From: Impatiens glandulifera
Taxonomy: Eukaryota > Streptophyta > Magnoliopsida > Ericales > Balsaminaceae
DNA: 64,000 nt
Direction: 5' to 3'
Assembly: GCF_907164915.1 (NCBI RefSeq)
Contig: NC_061863.1
Span: forward strand, 47,093,382 to 47,157,381
The notes under the pieces were generated by a model. It worked only from the letters and a program-made list of their open reading frames with translations, was not told where the DNA came from and made no database searches. Of this stretch, positions 11,197 to 23,864 are shown one piece after another. Positions within the stretch are counted from its first letter, which is position 1; each line of letters opens with the position of its first letter. The translations under genes were made by a program, and so were the position numbers.

Positions 11197-14100
11197 ATGG
11201 CGAGTCGAGTAAAGGAGGATGAGAAAAACGAGAGGATTATTCGGAATCTACTTAAACTTCCCGAGAATCGGAGATGCATCAACTGCAATAGCTTGGTATG
11301 ATCTATTGTTAGACTTCATGCAGTTTTGTGTCTCCTATTTCCTGCAGTTTTTGGTTTGTTTTTCAGAATCATAGTTTGTAGTTTTAGTATAAAGGCCTCT
11401 ATTATTTTTAAGTTTTGGATTCTTGTATTTCATAATTCTCTAGCAAAGAAGCCATTACTTGGTTTGTTGGGTTCACATTTTTTATCTTGTTTCTACAATA
11501 TATTGGAGTACAAACTGATTCAGGACTGAGACATGTGGTCCTAGTGCTCCTGCATGATTTGAGACACATCAAGAGCTTTGGGAATGTAAGATACATATAG
11601 ATTTCAAACTCTATGGTTTAAATAATCCAAATAAGGGATGTGAGGGGCTAAGAGAATCTATAAGTATATATTAATTTCTTTGTATAATTAAAAATGTTAA
11701 CATAAATGTCTATATATAATAGGATGATCTTAATGCTACTGGTAGTCAAATACTAATATATAATGCTAACATATTATTCTAACCAACTAACTAAAATAGA
11801 TAACAATAATTATCTAATAAACATATTTATATAACTAACAATTATCCTATTCAATTAAGCTTATATTCCCTTCACATGTCCTCCTTGATTGGCCATTCCA
11901 AACCCTAATATATATCTCATATTACATACTCCATCACTTTGTTATTAGTCTCGTCAAATCACTTATTCAATGTACATATGGATAAGTTCCTTGTTTTCGG
12001 AATACTGAAGTGATAGATCATGTGTCCTTCATTGGTACAAAGGAAGGTGTCATTGTAGCCTCATATGGAGAATGGATAGAGAACTCACAATGCAAGCACC
12101 CAAAAAAAAAAGTTCTCTAGACTCCTTGACGTGAACCTATTTGACCAGCTATACCATAGCAAGGAACTATCAGAATAATGAAAAAACCAATGAGCTACTA
12201 GTAATTTGTTAGTCTATGTTTCTTGAGTGCCTGAAAATAATAACCTGTATCAAGCAATCAATAACTGTACTACAACACAACCCATCTGTGCTCAGCATGT
12301 TGGCATTACTGTTAATAAATGTGCAGATTTTGTGTGAAAGATTACTTTTCAATATATTCACGCATATCGAATGATGTCATCTGAGCTGCATAATGTTCTT
12401 CTTATTTGACCCTTGACAAAAGCGCTCGAGACAATGTTTCTTACTTGGAACCCCCCTTATTTCTGTTTTCCTTTTTTGTATTTCCAAGTTGGGACAGCTT
12501 CAGCCAAAGGTGGCTCCTAAATGAACTTATTACACCTAAATAATTCATAATAAATGTTACATTTTGTTGTCACATCAGGAAGGGAACTGATGGAGCATAA
12601 TCTAAAATGTTGTCCATTGTAGGCCAAGTAACATACCACTATCTGTAGATATTTACCTCCACTAAGCTGTCAATGAATGTATTAGGTCTTTTACATTTGT
12701 ATTAGTAGATAAGGTACTTACCTATATGAGATTTAGATGCCATAGGTATAAAAGAGGAAGAAGAACTGAAATAATGCTCTCCATGACTATAGCATATTCC
12801 TTGAAAAAGTAATTTTTTGTCTTTATGATTTCCTGTTATGAACATTAGATAAGCTGTCTTTCATTATGTTGGTCTGTCTATCTGTACCGCAGATACAGTG
12901 ATTGTACCTGAAAGGGAACCAGATAGTTTTCTCTGACGAGGGTAACTTTGTGTTTTGATGTAGGGGCCTCAATATGTCTGCACAAATTTCTGGACTTTTG
13001 TTTGCACAAACTGCAGTGGGATACAGTAAGTATAATAGCTTGCATTTTGCAAAAAGAGTGTATGCCGGTATTGGAGCCTTTTATGTTAAATTAATCAAGA
13101 TGTAGGAACCATATATTTGTTTTGTTTGCGAAGAATCGTAATGGTTTCATGGTAGTGACCAAATGAATGTCTATTTGGAACTGTTACAGTCGGGAATTCA
13201 CTCATCGAGTAAAATCAATATCAATGGCCAAGTTCACGTCACAAGAAGTTGCTTCTCTTCAAGGAGGTGGAAATGCGGTATGAATGAGTGCTGGCGTAGG
13301 GATATCTATTGTGTTCACTCATATTCTTCGAAAAAGATTTCATGGTTTACAATTGTTATTTGTTTAATTGTTTTAATTAAAGCGCGCTAAGGATGTTTAC
13401 CTTAAAGAGTTGGATTCACAAGGGCGTTCTTTCCCTGATAGCAGGTATTGATGCTAGGTCTTGCCCTGATAGGGACAATTTATTCTTATTACTATCATTT
13501 GTTATTACTAAAATAATAATAATAATTGTTATTATTTTCTGTCAGCAATGTTGAGAAGGTTCGAGATTTTATCAAACACGTCTATGTTGATAGAAGATAC
13601 ACCGGTGAGAAGAGTTTTGACAAACCACCAAGAGTGAAGATGGTAAGACTATTGCAGCCTAATATCATCTCACAAATTAAAAAAAGAAGATAAAGATTGA
13701 AATAATTCAACCAAAGAAGTTCTGGATCTCTTGTTCATAAAATTGATAGTGATCTCCATATAATCATAATTTTGTGTCCTAGTTCTAAGCTGCTGTCTTA
13801 CAAAGATCCACTTTTTCATTTCATGCAGAATGAACCAGAAGATTCCTATGTAAACAAGAAGAATGATGCATATCAAACTGGATCCAGAAGCCCTTCTGAG
13901 GATGGATATGACCGTCGTTATGGTGACAAGCCAAGTCCTGGTGGTAGAAATGATGACAGAAATGTTTTTGATGGGAGAAGTCCAGGTTATCAAGAAAGTC
14001 GACAATATGGTGATTACCGGAAAAGCCCAGCCCGTGCTGAAGTTGTGAATGACTGGCGACGTGAAGATAGATTTGGGAATGGGAGAAAAACAGAGGATAC

Positions 14101-16546
14101 AAGATCACCTGATCGCCAAAGAGATGTGGATATTTCTAGCCCCCCCATGGCTCGGCCTGTTAGGGAGATTTTGGGCGAGAATGTATCGCCTCTTCGGATT
14201 GAACCTCCAAAAGATAATGGTACTGGGCGCACTCAGGTGATGTCCTGCTAAACCGAGTCCTCTTTTACTTGTAGTTTGTTGGAAAATGTTCAGATTTATA
14301 CATGATTTTTCTTTTAAAATATAGAGTAAATGCATACATGAAGTAATGCAAGAGCAACATTGCCTTTTAAATTTATAATAATGAATTCTTTACTGACAAT
14401 GTTGTTAATTGCAGAGAAGTGTTTCATCCAGTAGCTTGGCATCTTCTAATGGAAACCCACCAGAAATGAAAAATGAGAATTTAGGATCTCTTATTGATTT
14501 CGACGCATTTGCTGATCCTCCTCCTCCACAGACTCAGCAAGTTGTTCCAGACAAATCCACTGAACAGCTATCTACTTCGTCCAATGCTGACAACTGGGCT
14601 TGTTTTGATTCTGTCCCCAGCACAATAGTATCTTCTGCTCCTTCAAATGCCAATGCATTCGACTCTGTACTTTCACAACTTTCTGCTCCAACATCTGACA
14701 ACATAGCAGCTCTCCCTACTGCAACACCTCCAATGCAAATGTCTGCCTCGAACTTTGGCAGTAACTTTCAAGCTATTTCTTCTCCTGCAAATAACTTGAC
14801 CATGTTCCCCCCTGCACACTATCCATTAGCAGCATCAGGCGCTGGTCCCTCAAATAACTTTGCTCCATTTCCGAATACGGTGAATTCCCATGTCACGGTT
14901 AGTGGTGCAGGACAGTGGTCTGGCATGCCTTTTGAGCAACGTTCCTCCTTTCCTGCAGCTGGTAATCAGCCTGCTGGCCAATCATTATTTGCTCCTCCTG
15001 TTGGTGGATCCCAAAATAATCAGGTGTGCCTCCCTACTTTGTGACTGTGTTTGTCTTTTGGTTATTATGGTCATTGACTCAAATATAATGGTTGTTATCT
15101 TGGGCAGTCCTGGAATTCGTTCAATGTCCCAACTACTCTTGCTTCTTCCAGTGTCTCTGGCTCATTACCTACCTCTGTGACAGTCCCTGCTGCTGCTCCG
15201 GCTCAGTCTACTACATCGGAGCCCAAATCTGCCTCACGAAACGAATTGCCCCAGGTAACAGGATACAATCTAGTGAAAACAATGAATCAAACTAGAGTAG
15301 CTTAAGTGGTAAGAGTCTTGAACTAAGAGATTGAGATCTTAGTTTTGATTCCCACTGAAACCACCTTTATTGAAGTGTGGGGTCATGACAGTGCAACGTT
15401 GTGTTAAGACTCTTCCATACAAAAAATCCCTTGTTTAAAAAAAAGAAAAAATCTAGTGAAAATAAGTGGGGTTTCATTTTTTAACACCTTATTTTCTGAA
15501 CTGTACTTGTTTGCAGGATCTTTTTACCTCAACTTATCCATCCTATGGGGCAATGCCAGGCTGGCAAACTGCTATGCACCCGGGATTTGGGCACCAAATG
15601 CAATATAATACTGCAATGGTATCATTTAAAACTGTTCAGTTCTTGTGTTACTTAATTTGAACTAGTATATATGACTTGTTACTTTTTTATATGATCTAAT
15701 TTACACAGCATATGGCACAATCACAAGTATCGAAGTCTAGCAATCCATTTGATCTTAATGATGGAGCACCTTCACATCAGGTTTCAGCGGTACGATGCAT
15801 TACTAATTTACCTTTCTGTTTTTTTTAGCACTCTCTAAGGAAGAGTAGCCCCCAAAAGGGTTTACTCTGCTCAGCTCTAAAGAAACTTGGAATGACCAAA
15901 AATTCCCATTCTGTTCTGATTCACATCTTTGAGTTTTCATCAATTTTTTTCTACTGAATTTAGTCCATCTTTCTAATGCTTTATTTATTTATTTTCAAAA
16001 TCAGTTTCCTGCCATGGGATCTTTGCAAGGTGCCTTGCCAAATTTGGCAGCTCCTTCAAGCTTGTTGCACACATCCAACACAGGTCCCCCTTTACCAATG
16101 TGGGCTCCCCAGTCATCTTATCCGTCTTCTGTTCCTCAGGCGCAATCATATTTCCCAACAATGCCTTCCAGTAATACAACATCTGTCCCATTTATCTATA
16201 ACGCTTATTTACACTTAATGTTACATGTATTGAACTTTTCTTAATAATATCCCAGATGCATTAATGGCACAGTCGGTACATAACAACATGCCCAACATGC
16301 CTATGAGGTATTATAATATTTTTCCATCTGAACTTTTTCCATTTGATTCGGACGATTTTTGAGATCTTCTTTGTTGAATTCTGTGCTTACAGTGGTAGAC
16401 CTCAAGGGGGGGTGATGGGTTTCGGTATGGAGGGTGGGGGTGGGTCCGCATTTGTGTCCTCAAATCCTGGCCAGGAGCATCAAATATATTCACCACCAAC
16501 TGCAGCAAATCCTTTTCCAAACATGGGAGGGAACCCATTTGGATAG
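11197..16546 (+). CDS. AGD14-like: ArfGAP domain protein, AGD14-like
   Basis: Thirteen coding exons give 708 residues: 11197-11295, 12964-13025, 13190-13277, 13383-13444, 13546-13642, 13829-14236, 14415-15023, 15108-15254, 15517-15618, 15709-15789, 16005-16170, 16256-16307, 16393-16546. All junctions keep phase. Residues ~10-130 form the ArfGAP domain with zinc finger CX2CX16CX2C (Cys27, 30, 47, 50) followed by SGIHREFTHRVKS, whose Arg55 is the expected catalytic arginine. The domain should speed GTP hydrolysis by ARF GTPases in vesicle traffic. A charged Arg/Asp/Ser-rich linker (GRSPGYQESRQYGDYRKSP) and a Ser/Pro/Gln-rich tail with NPF motifs (SNPFDLND, AANPFPNMGGNPFG) follow; NPF tails typically bind EH-domain endocytic adaptors. 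This layout matches Arabidopsis AGD14/15. Intron 1 is long (1,668 bp). Confidence 0.95.
15280..15449 (+). mobile_element. tRNA-derived SINE in ArfGAP intron 8
   Basis: A 170-bp insertion with an A-box-like TAGCTTAAGTGGTAAGAG near its 5' end, a degenerate B-box-like TTTTGATTCCCAC about 30 bp further on, and an A-rich tail (AAAAAAAAGAAAAAA). It is flanked by perfect 13-bp repeats AATCTAGTGAAAA at 15267-15279 and 15450-15462, the mark of LINE-dependent retroposition. It has the same orientation as the host gene and lies between exons 8 and 9, clear of both splice sites. Confidence 0.85.
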
Positions 16547-16930
16547 CTTAAGAAGACAATCAAGTTTGGTCATATATCCTAGTTTGTTTGAGTGGCAAAA
16601 TGTTGCATCTCTTTATTATTGCAGATGATTGGATCTCAATGTTGAAGCCACCCACATGAAGTTTGTTTTCATGTTTAAAGGAATCCTTATTCCACAAAGT
16701 AGAACTGTTTGATATTGGAATTGTGATAGACTTATATATAGAGAGATAGAGGAATGTTAGTCTAGTGAGTTCTTGGTGCAGAATTTGTGTTCGAGTCTAT
16801 GCCTACCGCCTCGATTTGTATCAGTCAGATTTGTTGACGTCGTCTGTGATTGTAGCTATTTCCTGGAATGTCTGTGTTTGTAAATACCATTTTGATATTA
16901 CTTTTGTTGAATTTCAATGGTTTTCATTAA
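16547..16930 (+). other. 3' UTR region of the ArfGAP gene
   Basis: T-rich sequence after the stop codon, likely 3' UTR. At 16757-16808 a TTAGTCTAGTGAG...TGTTCGAGTCT arrangement resembles the A/B-box spacing of a SINE head, so a truncated SINE may have been recruited into the UTR. No target duplication was found. Confidence 0.35.
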
Positions 16931-19396
16931 TTTATGCTTGAGAAAAACAACATTAAGTCGGTTGTAATTCTCGCTGACATGAGATCTATTTTTTTTCTGA
17001 GAAAAATAGGAGTGGAAAAGAATTTGGTATAAAAAAGAAGCAGCTTACTACATTAATAAAAAGTGGATGAATAATGACTGAGTAGTTTAAAAGCAGGCAT
17101 GAATGGGGTTTGTCTGTTTGTGTCTAAATAAATACTACTACAACTACCAAGTAGCAGTTATTATCCCCATTAATAGTAAAATTGAAAGCAAGTCAATAAA
17201 AACAACAGGCGAAATATGGACTGGAAATCCAAAACCCTAAACAGCCCATGTGACCATAGAACAGAAAGAAATGGCCCCATTTGGGTTCCATTTCCAATCT
17301 CCCCATGTTTCATTTCTTTGTTTGCTTGTTTTACCCATCATTACATGTGGGAAAGAAACTGTTTTCCTTTTCTTCTTTCTCTTCTGATCATTTCTTACAT
17401 TAATTTTAGTTAATAAATTAACATAAAAAAATTATAATTAAACACATTTTGCGTTAAAACACATTTTTTCTCTACCTCCAACGAATAAATTGAGTATAAG
17501 CTGAATTTTATTAAACGTATTTGAGAATAAACTCAGTATAAGATGAATACACTTATTCAAAAGTCTTTACTTATACTAACAAAATAAAATTAAAAATTAA
17601 AAAAATATATATTTAAATGTAACAAATAGAGCTCAATGTTGCATATTTGGAAAGATGAGACCTAGGAAAAAATGGAAAGTTATTTAATTTTTAAAAGATT
17701 GTTATGAAAAAATAAGATATTTGTAATTTCAATGGGTTAAATTATTATAATATTATTTTATATTTAAATTTTATAAAAATAGTTAATATTTTTTTATTTT
17801 ATTTGAATGGATGAATTAAATGATTGAATAGTTGGAAAAAAAAAATTGATAATGGTGTTTTAGTAAATATTCATAAAAAACCAACATCAACCAAGCTTTT
17901 GAGGATATGTTTAACCCACATACTCCACTTATTTGAAAAATCTTTTCTTAGGTCATGCTAACTTTAAATAAAGTAATGTGATTTCATTTGAACTCATATT
18001 CACTCACACACACATTTATATATATTAAATATATATAAATGATCAAAAATAAAAATAGAATATTGATACAAAATTGTTTGGAAAATGAGGTATGGAAAAA
18101 ACTAATCTATAGTACCAAATGGACTTATCTGACCTGTAAATTCATCAAAGAGAATAAACATCATCTTTCGTCCATCAATGTATTATCATACCTTTAATTG
18201 TGTAAATACATTTATCTCCATCTCTATGATCCAATAATTGTGCCCACCACCATGTTACTTGCTTTCTATACTTTTGAAATTGAAATTTATATATTTTCTT
18301 TTTGGGGATGGGTGTTGCTAATAGTTATTTTGAACTTGTAACCTAGCTAGGGTTGATGGTAATTTCTTTCCCACACGATTATCTTAAATCTTGAAATATT
18401 AAGGGAGTGAGAATGAAAGATGGGAGTATTGAAATGAAAATGTTTTTTTACCAAAAAGGGAAAATTGGAATGGTTTATAGATTGATTGCATTCATTGGAA
18501 ACATGTACTTTCTTTGATTTTGTTATTTATTAACATCATTCATAAATTCATAATATTTTTTAATTAATTTTTATTTAAAATATTTGTAGAATGTCAAAAG
18601 GAAGCTGAACCAATAACAAGATATTTTAATATATAATAAAATCAAAGAAACCATATATTTAATATTTTAGTCAAATATTTCTGACTTCTTTGTAACTCAA
18701 ACATTGATATCTTAATCTCTACTACTTCTAAAAATTGAAAAATAAAAGAATATTGTGACAAGTTTCCAAATATTTTCTAAATTCAAATAATGGCGCTTGA
18801 AGAGAAACAAAGAACCCTCTTTCCCTGTATTTTGTTTGTTTAAAAAGAAAAAAATCTATATTTATAAAAAGTTGGTTAAGAATTCGATTTTCATTCAAAA
18901 CGGGTGTTGCTAGTTTCTTCCAAGAAATAAACGTTAGTTTAAAAAAATAAAATTACACATGAACACAAGCATGAATTGAAGTAGAAATTAAATTGGAACA
19001 AGAAGAAAGAAAGAATTGAAGTGCATGTAGTAATTGCAAAGAGCCAGGAATGAAGAAGCTCCTGGCCATAAATTATGATGATCTTTATACATGAACATAT
19101 ACTTTACTTCAATCTCTACCATTTTATTTCAAAACATCCACACCAATCTCATATATATAATATTTATATATCTAATGGAGACAACCCTCCATAGATCTTG
19201 AATGTATAATAGTAATAGATAGAAAGAATCTACAATTCTGATCTGTTTCTTCAACCACAGCAACTCCAACAATGTGATCTTGCTTGTTTTGGTAATAATA
19301 TTGGATCTCTCTTGATATGTAATTGATGAAGATTGTCTATCAATGGCTGCATTTATAATATAAAAAGGCACATCTTTTAATTTAAAAAGAATCATA
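16931..19396. other. Intergenic DNA between convergent ArfGAP and LRX genes
   Basis: AT-rich; no credible coding sequence, RNA gene or transposon termini. The right end (about 19080-19396) follows the LRX stop codon and probably includes its 3' UTR. Confidence 0.6.
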
Positions 19397-21415
19397 TCAA
19401 TAGAAAGGAGGTGGTGGAGGTGATGCATATGGAACTCCAAAGATAGGTGGCAATGGCCCTTCATACACCGGTGGTGGTGGTGGTGGTGATGGTGGAGGCA
19501 AGTAATGAACCGGTGATGGCGGCGGTGGTGGGTATTCGATGCACGAAATTGGAGGGGAAAGATCAGGCGGTTGATGGGGAGAATGTGAAGGAACAACAGG
19601 GGATGAATGGGGAGGCGGCGAATTAGAGTAATTGGGCGAAGGCGGCGGAGATGATTGTGGTGGGGAGGGGGAGTGGTATGGAGGATTTGTTGGAGAATAA
19701 ACCGGCGGTGGTGGCGGCGGAGGTGGTGCCGGATGAGAATAAACAGGCGGAGGCGGTGGCGGATGAGAATAAACAGGCTGTGGCGGTGGCGGTGGCGGAG
19801 GTGTATAAACTGGTGGCAGAGGTGGTGACGGAGGTGAATAAACTGGCGGCAGAGGTGGTGGAGGAGGCAGAGATGAATAAATAGGCGGTGGAGGAGATGG
19901 AGAGGATAAATATGGCGGCGGCGGAGGTGAATAAACAGGCGGTGGAGGAGATGGAGAGGATAAATATGGAGGCGGCGGCGGAGGCAGAGATGAATAAACA
20001 GGTGGTGGAGGAGACGGAGAGGATAAATATGGCGGCGGCGGCGGAGGCAGAGATGAATAAACAGGTGGTGGAGGAGACGGAGAGGATAAATATGGCGGCG
20101 GCGGCGGAGGTAGTGGTGAATAAACAGGCGGTGGAGGAGATGGAGAGGATAAATATGGCGGTGGCGGCGAGGACAGTGATGGAGGAACATAAACAGGGGA
20201 AGGCGACGGAGGAAAAAAACCAGTAGGCGGCGGTGGCGGCACAAAAACTGGCAATGGCGCCGGAGAAGGAATAGAAACAGGCGGTGAGGGAAAAGGAATG
20301 GGTGTAAAAGGAGGCTGAGACGGCGACACAATAGGCTTACACCTAAACGAATTACAATCCACAGGTCTCGACAAAAACGCCTGGCACTGCTTCGTAGAAC
20401 GCTGGTCCTGCCGTTCCGGCAAGCAGTTCCGTCTATCATCAAACTCCGGCAAGCCCAAACAAACCGGCGACTCACCCGTAAAGAAATTATAAGAATATGT
20501 AAAGTTGATAAGCCTGGGAAGCTTACAAATACTCGCCGGAATAAACCCAGAAAGCATATTATGCGCAACATTAACCTGCTCCAAGCTTACCATCTCCCCG
20601 ATTGTCTCCGGCAATGGACCCATTAACTCATTAAAGCTCACATCAAACACAGTCAAATTCTTCAAAAACCCAACTTCCGACGGAATACAAGACCTTAACC
20701 CATTGTTCATGAAAATAATCTCATTCAAATTCGACATGTTTCCTATACTAGCCGGAAGACATCCTTTGAACTTATTATCAGCCAAAACGATCACAGAAAC
20801 CGGGGAGTTACCGAAATTATCAGGCAATTCGAACTGAAATCTATTGTGATTGATGAAAATAGCGTCCAAATCCTTGTTAAACAACTCCCGTGGAACGCTA
20901 CCTTCGAATTCATTGAACCGGAGATCTAGAAACTTCAGACTTGGTAACCGGAGAACTACTTTAGGGAATTTGCCGGCGAATCGGTTATTACTCAGATCCA
21001 GTTCAAACAAAAGTTTCAGGTTCTTGAACGTGTGTGGAACAGTGCCGCAGAAACGATTAGTGTTTATATGAAAGAATGCAAGATCTGTAAGTAATCCAAG
21101 TTCGTCCGGTAGATAACCGGCAATGTCACCATGGTTGAGATCGATTCCGGCGACTGTTCTTATGGATGGATTGTCTGGAGGCGGTGCACAGTATACGTCG
21201 GTGTATGTACATACGTTAGATCCAACCCAGTTGGCTGTGAGATTGAGAGGATCTGAGAGAATGGCGAGCTTCAAAGCTTGCAAAGCAATGTATGCATTTC
21301 GGAGTCGAGGATTTTCGAAGGAGAGAGATGGGTCTAATGCAACATTCTCAGCTTGAACATAGGTGGTGATGATGAAGAAAAAGAAGAAGAAGGTAATGGA
21401 GTTGGTTTTCTTCAT
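19397..21415 (-). CDS. LRX: Leucine-rich repeat extensin-like protein (LRX3/4/5 type)
   Basis: Single exon, 672 residues. Residues 1-22 form a secretion signal (hydrophobic Phe/Ile core, then VQAE). The N-terminal cap ALKLAILSDPLNLTANW with NVCTYTDVYC follows. About ten leucine-rich repeats span 86-318, including DLSNNRFAGKFP and DLRFNEFEGSVP. A Cys-rich hinge (Cys319, 331, 344, 354, 359; CLPER, RPVDC) leads to an extensin domain at ~361-672 of Ser-Pro2-5 runs with PVYS and PYLSS. In this family the LRR part binds RALF peptides and the hydroxyproline-rich tail is glycosylated and cross-linked in the cell wall, governing wall integrity and expansion. The LRR region resembles the vegetative LRX3/4/5 group rather than pollen members. 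The extensin part holds a ~60-bp tandem repeat (19861-20170). Confidence 0.95.
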   Translation of the reverse strand: MKKTNSITFFFFFFIITTYVQAENVALDPSLSFENPRLRNAYIALQALKLAILSDPLNLTANWVGSNVCTYTDVYCAPPPDNPSIRTVAGIDLNHGDIAGYLPDELGLLTDLAFFHINTNRFCGTVPHTFKNLKLLFELDLSNNRFAGKFPKVVLRLPSLKFLDLRFNEFEGSVPRELFNKDLDAIFINHNRFQFELPDNFGNSPVSVIVLADNKFKGCLPASIGNMSNLNEIIFMNNGLRSCIPSEVGFLKNLTVFDVSFNELMGPLPETIGEMVSLEQVNVAHNMLSGFIPASICKLPRLINFTYSYNFFTGESPVCLGLPEFDDRRNCLPERQDQRSTKQCQAFLSRPVDCNSFRCKPIVSPSQPPFTPIPFPSPPVSIPSPAPLPVFVPPPPPTGFFPPSPSPVYVPPSLSSPPPPYLSSPSPPPPVYSPLPPPPPPYLSSPSPPPPVYSSLPPPPPPYLSSPSPPPPVYSSLPPPPPPYLSSPSPPPPVYSPPPPPYLSSPSPPPPIYSSLPPPPPLPPVYSPPSPPLPPVYTPPPPPPPQPVYSHPPPPPPVYSHPAPPPPPPPPVYSPTNPPYHSPSPPQSSPPPSPNYSNSPPPHSSPVVPSHSPHQPPDLSPPISCIEYPPPPPSPVHYLPPPSPPPPPPVYEGPLPPIFGVPYASPPPPPFY
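19861..20170 (-). repeat. Intragenic tandem repeat in the extensin domain
   Basis: About five near-identical units of 51-60 bp, each encoding a variant of YLSSPSPPPPVYSSLPPPPP. Units differ in the number of Pro codons and in synonymous sites. The repeat sets the length of the extensin rod and is prone to copy-number change by unequal exchange. Confidence 0.88.
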
Positions 21416-21724
21416 CTCAGATTAGACATCCGATGCTCCTACGAATAACCGGCGACTGAAGGGCTCCTCTCCGGCGGCGGGGATATTGATTGAAGAAGGT
21501 AGCTTTCTTCTTCTTGATCTTTCTGGGGATATGGGTATTGGTAAGAGAAAGAAGAAAGAGAAAACTAAGCTCAGCTCTCTTGTTAACGAAGACTGATCAA
21601 GACTCTTCACTTCACTTCTCCTTAAAACTTAGAACTCTCTTTCTCTCTCTACATGCACAAACGCATACTGTTCCTGACATCTTGTGTCCGTGAACTTGAA
21701 TCTTATAATTTTATTTTAGATCTG

Positions 21725-23864
21725 TGTTTTTTTTTTTCACCAAAATATATTAATATTATAAACATGAAAAATAATGATTTAGTTAGGGTTTGATTAATTA
21801 AAAAACATGGAATAAATAGGTTAACATCTTAATCATCAAGTAAGTACTAGTGTAGGAAGGAAATGGAGTTGGAAGGAGGTGGCTTGTTCTAGAATAGAGC
21901 ATTCTTCATGGCATCTAGTGCAAGAGCTTCTTCAATGGGTTCTCTATATACTTACAAAGAAGGATTATTTTTTAATTAGTTGAGAATTAACTTAGAGATT
22001 ATGACAAAGAATCTTATTTTCATTACATTAATTAGAGAAATATATTATTGTTTCTAATTAATATTATAAATTTTATAAATATGCCATTTAACTCAACCAA
22101 ACATTATCAGTACAATAGGATCAACCTTGCTTGTTAAAAAAATGTTCCATTTTGACCAATGCTATAATTTTGTTTAAAATGTTCTGTTCTCTAGTGGGTT
22201 TTGCAATCTTAGTAAATTCGAAAGAAAAAAAAATGTTTCAATTTAGATACAATTTAGTTAATTAACTTGCCATGCAAAACTATATAATTTTACATTAATT
22301 TTTTAAAAAAAAATAGATATGTATTGTTGAGGGTTTTGGCCAGAGTGTAAGTGGACCATGAGTCCACTTTCCAAGTTGTCTCTCGGTTTCTTCTGGATGA
22401 GAATTTGGTACCATTTGAAAAAAGAGGGAAAATACTATATATGCTTTTCTTCTCCTTGAGGAACCTTGTTAACCAAGGAGAATTCAATACCTAGTAAATA
22501 ATGGCTTCTTTTATATTTTATCAAAAGGGTTTTATAACCATTCTCGAATAACCCATGATCATAAAGAATGAAAGATTCCAAACTCTAAATTAACTTAATT
22601 GATAAGGAAATAAAGAGACAACGTAGTATATTATGGTGAAATAATTAAAAGCAATACGGTTATATAATTGTAGTGTCACTCAGTCACGAATCTGAGTTGG
22701 GTGGGCATAAAAAAGAATTTAAGTCCGCCTACAAAATAACAAGAAAATTATAAATAAAACGAGATTAAATAAAGTTAAATTTTATTTTATTTTAAATTAG
22801 ATAAAAAAAAATTTTATAAATCATAGGGTAACCTCACATCTATACGTCACATATATACTGTAAAATAAATAAATATGTTTTTTAGGATGTACTTCCGCAT
22901 TTGGTGTCACTATTCAATGATATATCTATTTTACCTTTAAATGAATTAGGGTTCTTGATATGATACATTGAAATGAAACAGATCGATATGGGTGCCAAAT
23001 GGGAGATGAACCATCTTGCAACTTGTTGAGACTTGAGATGTCATTGGCTTTCCTTTCTTTGAGATTTTTGTGTTGAATTAGTTTATGATCATTCATGTCG
23101 ATTGGTCACTTGTTTCAAATTAATTTGTTTTTGTTACTGATCATAGTAATTGATAAGATCTTCAAAGTTATACCATATTTTTATTTATCTTTTACGAATG
23201 ATTTTTGTAACAGTACAGTTGAAGTAAGGAGTAATACATATTTCTTCTCTTCAATTTTGCATTAATTTCAAATTATTTCTTATAAAATACATATATATAT
23301 ATATATTTTTAAAGTTAACCTAGTTAGTTATATATATTTCTAAGCATGAAAATTTGATATACCATAATTTATAAATAATATTATTAAATTATAATAATAT
23401 TAAAATATAAAAATTTAAATTTAAAATAACTCAAAAAGTTTGAGATTAAAAATCAAATTAAGGTTAATTATTGTGATAATTAAACTTAATTAAAAAAATT
23501 AAATAAAAAGTTAAAAACATTTGAGGTTAAAATATTGTATTTATTTTACCCAAGTTAAACCCCAAAAAATGTTGAAATTATTTAGTTATGTTTTTAAACA
23601 TAAATTATGTAAAATTTATGACTTAAAACAATTAAATAAATATTCGAAAATATCCAAAAATAAAAATAATAAACATAATTTTTATTATGTTTCCAAAAAA
23701 TATTTTTGTGAAATTTTGTGCGAAGAAAAAGGAAAAAAAAATGGTTAAAAATTTGATTTCAAATAATTTTTTTATTAAACATATAAACTAGTAATATTGT
23801 GTAACTGAAATTATATTTAATTATTATAGCAAGATTCATGACCATCCGATCAGCGCTGTATTTT
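21725..23864. other. Intergenic AT-rich DNA
   Basis: Upstream of the minus-strand LRX gene. Strongly AT-rich, with a TA run near 23293-23308. A block near 22690-22770 (GAGTTGGGTG, then AGAAAATTATAAATAAAACGAG) resembles one near 33370-33460, so it may be a dispersed repeat. No genes seen. Confidence 0.5.

Noticed and set aside
13163..13390. 75-codon plus-strand ORF over ArfGAP exon 3
   Set aside because: Out-of-frame reading through intron and exon; the zinc-finger frame is elsewhere.
19651..20226. Plus-strand ORFs rich in Glu, Val and Met opposite the extensin repeat
   Set aside because: Antisense translation of the same tandem repeat; periodicity follows the repeat and no start context or conserved domain is seen.
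19129..20571. 480-codon ORF in another frame of the LRX gene
   Set aside because: It is the shifted-frame reading of the Pro-rich repeat (His/Arg/Leu runs) and has no domain. The 19397-21415 frame carries the signal peptide, LRRs and extensin motifs.
21422..21610. 62-codon ORF ending just before the LRX start, as a possible upstream ORF
   Set aside because: It has no ATG; the open frame begins at GTG, so it would not be translated as an upstream ORF.
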